Shown here one piece after another: positions 5,954 through 11,360 of a stretch of 11,360 nt of DNA. The stretch lies in contig DAOLIQ010000098.1 in assembly GCA_035328465.1 (NCBI GenBank), positions 1 through 11,360 of the forward strand, in the 5' to 3' direction. The stretch is from JADJEI01 sp035328465 (GTDB lineage: Bacteria > Bacteroidota > Ignavibacteria > Ignavibacteriales > Ignavibacteriaceae). The position numbers and the translations under genes are program-made. Under the pieces are notes generated by a model. It was not told the DNA's origin. It ran no database searches and saw nothing but the letters and a program-made list of their open reading frames with translations. How positions within the stretch are numbered: the stretch's first letter is position 1; every line of letters starts with the position of its first letter.

Positions 5954-8900
5954 ATACTCCCTTTAATCCGGTATCAACAAGTGGCATAGGCCTAAAATTA
6001 GAACATTATATTCAAGCATCTTATCTGGCTTCTCTGCTTTTAGATACACCTCACCCGTTTGAAAATGAATTGGCTGTAAAGGAAATTAAATTTCAGGCTA
6101 AACTTGAAGCCAACACAGACGATGTAATTGTTAACTTTTCTAGTAGCGATAGAACATTAAATCATTATGTTCAATCTAAAAAAGGATTTGAAATAAATGA
6201 AAACAAGGTGTTTTATGAAGTTATCGAAGCACTATGGGCAGATTTTAATAAAGAGGGATTTGATAAAGAGAATAGCAAATTTATAATTACGACAGATGTA
6301 TTAAGTAGGCCTGATTCCGAAGATGGATTACTAGTGCTAGAATGGGCAAGATTTAGTAAAGATTCGGCTGAATTGTATAAAAAATTAAAAAGTAACAAAA
6401 GGAAGTTAAAAAAATATAATTACTTCAAAGCTGCCATAAATAAAGCAAACAAAACCGATGTTGATGAAGAAATAATATGGGCTTTACTAAAAGCTATTTA
6501 TATAAAAAAATACGATTACCTGGAATCCGGGAGCAAGGATAAAGAAGTTCTTAAATGGTATTTGAAGCCGTTTATAAAAAATAGTAGTACTCCAGAAAAT
6601 GTGCTTCTTACTTTAATAGAATATATTGAAACCTGTAATCAGCATGGAGCAACAATAAATATTGCGAATGTAGCAACACACATAAAAGATCTTTTTGACC
6701 TTTCAAATTCAACAAGAATTGGTGGTGAATTAAGAGAGCTTATGAAGAAAAGCCGTGGCCAACTCCAACATGCTATTGAATATGAAATTGATGGTTTGCA
6801 TATTGACAGAACAGAATATCTAACCAAAATCAGTGAACTTATAACAGAAAAAAGGATTGTCCTTATTAGCGGAGAAGGAGGCGTAGGGAAATCTGGGTTG
6901 GCAAAAGAATATTTGGAACAAGTGTATAGAACAGAAGGTGGGTGTTTGTTTTTTAAGGCAGACCAGTTTGACCAGACCTCCCTTGCAAATTCACTTTCGA
7001 ATTTGGGAGTGCATTCAGACTTTGAAACTTTACTTTCTCAGTGGATCCTTCTACCTAGGCTGATTATTTATATTGATAGTTTTGAAAAATTATATGAAAG
7101 TGAACATAAAGAAGCCTTCCTGGAGTTTCTAGGAAAGATAAAGGACTTCGAAAATGTAAAGATTATTGCCACGTGCAGAAATTTTGCAATTGAGACATTA
7201 AAGGTTAAGTATAAGTTATCAAAGGAAGAGATTGGTATTTTACCCCTTTCGCCATTGTCGGAGGAGCAGCTGGCAGAAATTGCAGAGAAAAAACCGAAGC
7301 TTCTGAAAGTAATTGCAAATCCAAAATTAAAAAAACTCATCACTTTACCTTTTTATTTAAATATTGCGAGTCAAATAATTGACTCAGTAAGTAATGAAGA
7401 AGAGTTAGATGAAAGAAGTTTTAAACGAGCTCTTTGGGAATTTATCATTGAAAAAAAGGGTTCGGGGAGATTAGGAGAAAGCAAGAAAAGAGCAAGTATA
7501 TTTTCATCAATTGCAATAAAAAGGGCAAAGGAAAAAGTGCCTTATAGTAAACCAGAATCGAGCGCAGATCTAGAAATACTAAGCAACCTTGAAAAGGACG
7601 GGTTATTGCTAAAACACCCAGAATTTGAAGCTTATGCACCAGCACACGATATATTCGAAGATATTGTTGTGATAAATCTCTTAAATGAATCTTTTCAGAA
7701 TAAAACAAACAGCATTAGTTTTTTAGAATCTATTGATAATAATCCTGTGTTCAGAAGGGCATTAAGACAATGGATACAGGAACTTATACTTCAAGAGCCG
7801 ACTCAAGCTAAAATCTTTCTTAAGGAAATCCTCCCTACTTATAATGAAAGCAATTCTTTAATTGATGAGATTATTATAGGCATATTAGGATCTGACCATG
7901 CATATAACCTTATAAAGCAAAACATAGATCTATTCCTAAAGGATAATTTAAAACTTCTTCTTCGAGCGTTGCATTTGCTGAAAGTGGCATATGTAGTACC
8001 ATATGAAGGAGAACATCCTGAGCGAAAAATTAAGACCGTAGGGCCAGGTTGGACAGCTATACTGAAAATTATAGATGAATATTATGAAGAGGGTAAGGTT
8101 TACTTTCCTGTCATTCTTGTAAGTCTATTGTACGATTGGACACTACAATATCAAGTAGGCGATGATGTTCCAGAGGAGGGAACGATAGTTGCCAAATATT
8201 GCTGGCAACTTTTAGATCAAAAAAAAGGCGATTACCGTTCTGATTCAAGAAAGAAGATATTGGAAATCCTTTTTAGCGTTAGCTCAGTGGCAAGAAAGGA
8301 AATTGGTTTTTTTTTAATGCAAGCATTAGAGAGTAGAAAACTAAACAAACCTATTAATTGGATTGAGAAATCCTTTTACCAAGACCTTTTTAAAATGCTT
8401 TTGGTAGACACATTCAGGTGTGTGAATGTCCATAGATTTTTCCCGGAAATAATTATTGAATTAGCTAAGTTGGAATGGTATAAAGATAAAATAGCAGATG
8501 AGTATGATACTGATTACAAGGAACTAAGTTTTGGTCTTAAAGAGTATCCTTATAAATATTTTAATGCAAGTGCTTTTCAAACACCGTTTAGGTATTTATT
8601 CAGATTTCATGCAACCATTGCAATGAAGTTCCTTTACGAATTGTGTAATCGAGGAATAGAGTTTTATCGAAAAACTACTTATGCTACACAAAGCAATACT
8701 TTGGAAATTGAAATTCTATTAAAAGATGGAAGGATAATAAAACAATGGGGTGACGCAAGCCTGTGGTCCACTTATAGGGGGTTTGGAAATACTCCGGATT
8801 TAATCCAATCAGCTTTAATGGCATTTGAAGTGTATTTGTTTGAAGCAGCTGAAAAGGACGAGATTCCTCCGGAACTATTTGAGGATGTACTACAAAGTAG

Positions 8901-10797
8901 TACTAGTGTATTGCTGACAGCTGTACTAGCATCTGTCGCAATCGCTAACCCTTTTGCTTTTGGAGAAAAAATAATGACTTTGTTTAAATACAGAAAGTTT
9001 TTTGCATGGGATCTTAACAGATACACTGATGAATTTCATTCAAGCCACACGGCAATTGGGAACGAGCCATACTACACAAGAGAAAGGTATCTATCTAATC
9101 AGTTAAAACACAGGAGAAATAACCTCGAACACCTGGTCAGTAAACTCCAATTCTTTTATCCAGGAGTTGTTAACTCGATAATAGATGAGCATAAAAGTAA
9201 AGCAGATAAGAATGATCATTTATGGGCACTCGCTTTGGTGAGAATGGATATGAGAAACACTATTCCAGAAATCCAGGAAGAGGAAGGGCTTGTGATTTTT
9301 AATCCAAAACCTCTACCGGAAGAATTGCAAGATTTTATTGATGAGGGTAAAGAGGATAAAATGCAGGATGCTGATGGGATCAGTGTTTTTTTATGGACTG
9401 AGAATGCAATTAAAAATGAGCTAGAAAAACCTGCTACCTACGAGGATTGGAAAAAAAACTATGAAAAACTAAAGACGATCGATTTTGATAAAATATTTGT
9501 TGCGCACAATCCTGATAAACGATTAGCTTCATTGGCTCTCAGAGACTTCTTAGATCAATTATCTGCAGAGGAAAAAGGATATTGCGTGTCTGTAATTGTT
9601 GCAGATATTCAAATAAAAATAAAGCAACTCAAATCGGGCCGTTCCCATAGTTCAATTGACATACTTAATGAGTCCAATTTTGGTGTGCTACCCCTTCTTT
9701 TAAGGGATGAACTTAAAGACTACATAGATAAGGAATTTATTAAGATAACGATTATCGATCTTTTAATTCTCCTTCCACCAGAAAATAGAAATCACCTTAT
9801 TTTTGGAATCAGGACTTATGCCTGGAATATTGATCCTGCTTTTGGAAATGAATGTTTCCAGACCTATTTGAAAACTTCAAAAGAGCCTAGTGTAGGAAGG
9901 CAAATGTATCACTCCCATAACCTTTCGCCAGATGATTACAATAAAGAGGTAGATACCAACTTAGAAAGATTAAAAAGCAGTGGAAATATTGCTATTTCAG
10001 ATATTAATCTAGAAGAAGATGATCGAGTAAAGACAGTCCAGGCCCTTGAGTTAATTCCTTATTTATCCTTGAATTCAGAATTTCGGGAATATTTACTACA
10101 CGTTATAGAGCAAATTGGGAATCTAACAGACCTGGATGATCATGAATATTCTGATTTTAATGACAGGGTGCAAATTCTTATTGCGAACTACTTCCTTAAT
10201 AATTCTGATGATAACTCACTTAAGACCTTACTTACATTATTGCAAATTTGTGAAAAGCAGTTTGAGTTTGTTATGAATACTTTTAAGCATTTGGTTTGGT
10301 ATGGCCACGATAAAAAGTATCCAGAAGAACTTTGGTTTCATTTAGCCTTTTTGGTTCAATATGCCTTAACTAAGTCGCCTAAGATCGGATTTATACATGC
10401 AGCTTTACTTCAACCTTTACGAAACCCAGAGGGTTGTATAAAACTTAATGAAAATGGCAGTAACAGAAACCTTCATGAAGTATTAATCTCTGCGTATGGG
10501 GCAGATAAAAACCTTATTGAAGCTGTATTTAAACTTTTAGCAGGCGTTGGAACAGTTTATCAACCTGTTTCTCTTACCTGGCTAATGAAGGCACTGCCTA
10601 ATAAGGAATCATATGAGAATAACCTGATTTTAACAGATACTACTTATATTGAATTATATGTACGGCAGATGTATGACAATCATCTAACGCATATAATGCT
10701 AAATAAGGAGCAGTTAGAATATTTTATCATCATGTTAAATGTATTAATTGATAAAGGTTCTACTCTTGCTTTTAGGATAAGAGATGAACTTGTTTAA
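5950..10797 (+). CDS. Cap4/DUF4297-like nuclease fused to STAND ATPase with very long helical C-terminus (Avs-like putative antiviral protein)
   Basis: A 1615-residue cytosolic protein. Residues about 12-120 resemble the PD-(D/E)xK nucleases of the Cap4/DUF4297 group: GLKLEHYIQASYL (helix with E18), E45, TDDV with D57/D58, and VQSKK with Q75 and K77. The P-loop ATPase follows: Walker A GEGGVGKS at 308-315, Walker B LIIYID ending at D376 with E379, IIATCR with R410, LPFYL at 466-470, and a winged-helix AHD at 565-567. About 1000 residues after that are helical and repeat-like, the usual place of the target sensor. Avs proteins of this plan recognise phage proteins and then cut DNA; here that is inferred. 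The ATG at 5950 is the first possible start, since TAA at 5944-5946 closes the frame upstream. No frameshift or missing motif was seen. Another gene follows after 21 bp. Confidence 0.88.
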   Translation: MNTPFNPVSTSGIGLKLEHYIQASYLASLLLDTPHPFENELAVKEIKFQAKLEANTDDVIVNFSSSDRTLNHYVQSKKGFEINENKVFYEVIEALWADFNKEGFDKENSKFIITTDVLSRPDSEDGLLVLEWARFSKDSAELYKKLKSNKRKLKKYNYFKAAINKANKTDVDEEIIWALLKAIYIKKYDYLESGSKDKEVLKWYLKPFIKNSSTPENVLLTLIEYIETCNQHGATINIANVATHIKDLFDLSNSTRIGGELRELMKKSRGQLQHAIEYEIDGLHIDRTEYLTKISELITEKRIVLISGEGGVGKSGLAKEYLEQVYRTEGGCLFFKADQFDQTSLANSLSNLGVHSDFETLLSQWILLPRLIIYIDSFEKLYESEHKEAFLEFLGKIKDFENVKIIATCRNFAIETLKVKYKLSKEEIGILPLSPLSEEQLAEIAEKKPKLLKVIANPKLKKLITLPFYLNIASQIIDSVSNEEELDERSFKRALWEFIIEKKGSGRLGESKKRASIFSSIAIKRAKEKVPYSKPESSADLEILSNLEKDGLLLKHPEFEAYAPAHDIFEDIVVINLLNESFQNKTNSISFLESIDNNPVFRRALRQWIQELILQEPTQAKIFLKEILPTYNESNSLIDEIIIGILGSDHAYNLIKQNIDLFLKDNLKLLLRALHLLKVAYVVPYEGEHPERKIKTVGPGWTAILKIIDEYYEEGKVYFPVILVSLLYDWTLQYQVGDDVPEEGTIVAKYCWQLLDQKKGDYRSDSRKKILEILFSVSSVARKEIGFFLMQALESRKLNKPINWIEKSFYQDLFKMLLVDTFRCVNVHRFFPEIIIELAKLEWYKDKIADEYDTDYKELSFGLKEYPYKYFNASAFQTPFRYLFRFHATIAMKFLYELCNRGIEFYRKTTYATQSNTLEIEILLKDGRIIKQWGDASLWSTYRGFGNTPDLIQSALMAFEVYLFEAAEKDEIPPELFEDVLQSSTSVLLTAVLASVAIANPFAFGEKIMTLFKYRKFFAWDLNRYTDEFHSSHTAIGNEPYYTRERYLSNQLKHRRNNLEHLVSKLQFFYPGVVNSIIDEHKSKADKNDHLWALALVRMDMRNTIPEIQEEEGLVIFNPKPLPEELQDFIDEGKEDKMQDADGISVFLWTENAIKNELEKPATYEDWKKNYEKLKTIDFDKIFVAHNPDKRLASLALRDFLDQLSAEEKGYCVSVIVADIQIKIKQLKSGRSHSSIDILNESNFGVLPLLLRDELKDYIDKEFIKITIIDLLILLPPENRNHLIFGIRTYAWNIDPAFGNECFQTYLKTSKEPSVGRQMYHSHNLSPDDYNKEVDTNLERLKSSGNIAISDINLEEDDRVKTVQALELIPYLSLNSEFREYLLHVIEQIGNLTDLDDHEYSDFNDRVQILIANYFLNNSDDNSLKTLLTLLQICEKQFEFVMNTFKHLVWYGHDKKYPEELWFHLAFLVQYALTKSPKIGFIHAALLQPLRNPEGCIKLNENGSNRNLHEVLISAYGADKNLIEAVFKLLAGVGTVYQPVSLTWLMKALPNKESYENNLILTDTTYIELYVRQMYDNHLTHIMLNKEQLEYFIIMLNVLIDKGSTLAFRIRDELV

Positions 10798-10818
10798 ATT
10801 AGCTTATAGTATAGTAAA

Positions 10819-11360
10819 ATGAATACAGGAATTGATATAGAATTTTTTGAGCCAAGTTTTCCGGATAATAAGAAGACCGGGAAACTATATATTGACGAGA
10901 ATGGAAAGGATTATCTTGAGTATATGGGCTCCTGGACCGATGCTTTTAAAATGAGCTGTACATTAATTAAGATTATTTATGCATACGGAATTCAGTCAAG
11001 GGAAAAATACACTTTGATTAATTCTTCTTTTAGCCAGTCCAGCTCTAACTACCTGCGATTTGTTATTAATGAGTTATATAAAGGTGACTATATGGGAAGT
11101 GTTTTGGAGAACAACTGCATAGAAATTGAAGCAAGGGTAACGCAATTAACAAATTGGATAGATTACTCTCGAATAAATCATGAGAATGCAGTTTCAGAAG
11201 CAGAACAAAGTAGGATCATACTTGATAAAGCATTTACAGGAAAATTTTCAATTTCTCAGAATATTAGTTTAGAACTATGTGAGTATTGTGGTGCAGTATA
11301 CGACAGAAATGAAACAATTTTGCGAAATATTAGTACAGCTAAATTTATTTGTAAAATACC
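10819..11360 (+). CDS. Unrecognised protein downstream of the Cap4-like STAND gene (N-terminal 180 codons, cut by window edge)
   Basis: The frame is open from the ATG at 10819 to the right edge. It starts MNTGIDIEFFEPSF, is soluble-looking, and has no signal peptide or membrane segment. A CEYC motif (C154, C157) in the context ELCEYCGAVY, with another Cys at 178, suggests the beginning of a zinc-binding element; the rest would lie beyond the window. I recognise no family. The gap to the STAND gene is only 21 bp without a promoter, so the two are very likely co-transcribed and may form one cassette. The frame is sure, the function unknown. Confidence 0.75.
   Translation, partial: MNTGIDIEFFEPSFPDNKKTGKLYIDENGKDYLEYMGSWTDAFKMSCTLIKIIYAYGIQSREKYTLINSSFSQSSSNYLRFVINELYKGDYMGSVLENNCIEIEARVTQLTNWIDYSRINHENAVSEAEQSRIILDKAFTGKFSISQNISLELCEYCGAVYDRNETILRNISTAKFICKI

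Overview
The window is AT-rich, with tight gene spacing and few Shine-Dalgarno-like sites. One promoter matches the Bacteroidota pattern (TTTG at -33, TAnnTTTG at -7), and the satD/DUF3307 pair is common in that phylum. I therefore infer a Bacteroidota chromosome, probably of the Flavobacteriia/Sphingobacteriia/Cytophagia type. No rRNA, tRNA, insertion sequence, integrase or CRISPR array was seen.

Layout. Positions 1-4988 are read leftward in four steps: the start of an unrecognised gene (371 to 1, cut by the window edge), a large Mrr-nuclease/NB-ARC protein (4152 to 373), a DUF3307 membrane protein (4988 to 4278), and then satD (5602 to 4985), which is first in transcription order. Upstream of satD lie three abutting 29-bp repeats that carry an inverted repeat, and the satD promoter is embedded in them. 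A divergent intergenic region of about 350 bp follows. Rightward from it run a possible 20-codon leader frame (5891-5953), a very large second nuclease/STAND protein of 1615 residues (5950-10797), and the start of another unrecognised gene (10819 to the right edge) with a CxxC motif.

How the genes may work together. Both large proteins have the plan of bacterial STAND defence ATPases (Avs-like, relatives of eukaryotic NLRs): an N-terminal PD-(D/E)xK-type nuclease as effector, a central P-loop ATPase as switch, and a long helical C-terminal part as presumed sensor. The two nuclease domains differ (Mrr-like and Cap4/DUF4297-like), so the genes are not simple duplicates. Each is followed closely by a small-spaced, unrecognised partner (1 bp and 21 bp gaps). 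This looks like a defence island with two back-to-back STAND cassettes around a satD-DUF3307 operon.

The satD-DUF3307 pair may be an ordinary host operon that happens to sit here. It has its own features of interest: SatD shows two aspartates placed as in nucleotide cyclases plus a C-terminal helix-turn-helix, its partner has a membrane-embedded His/Asp pattern, and its promoter is covered by repeated putative operators. Phage defence, cyclase activity and autoregulation are all inferences; none can be shown from sequence alone.
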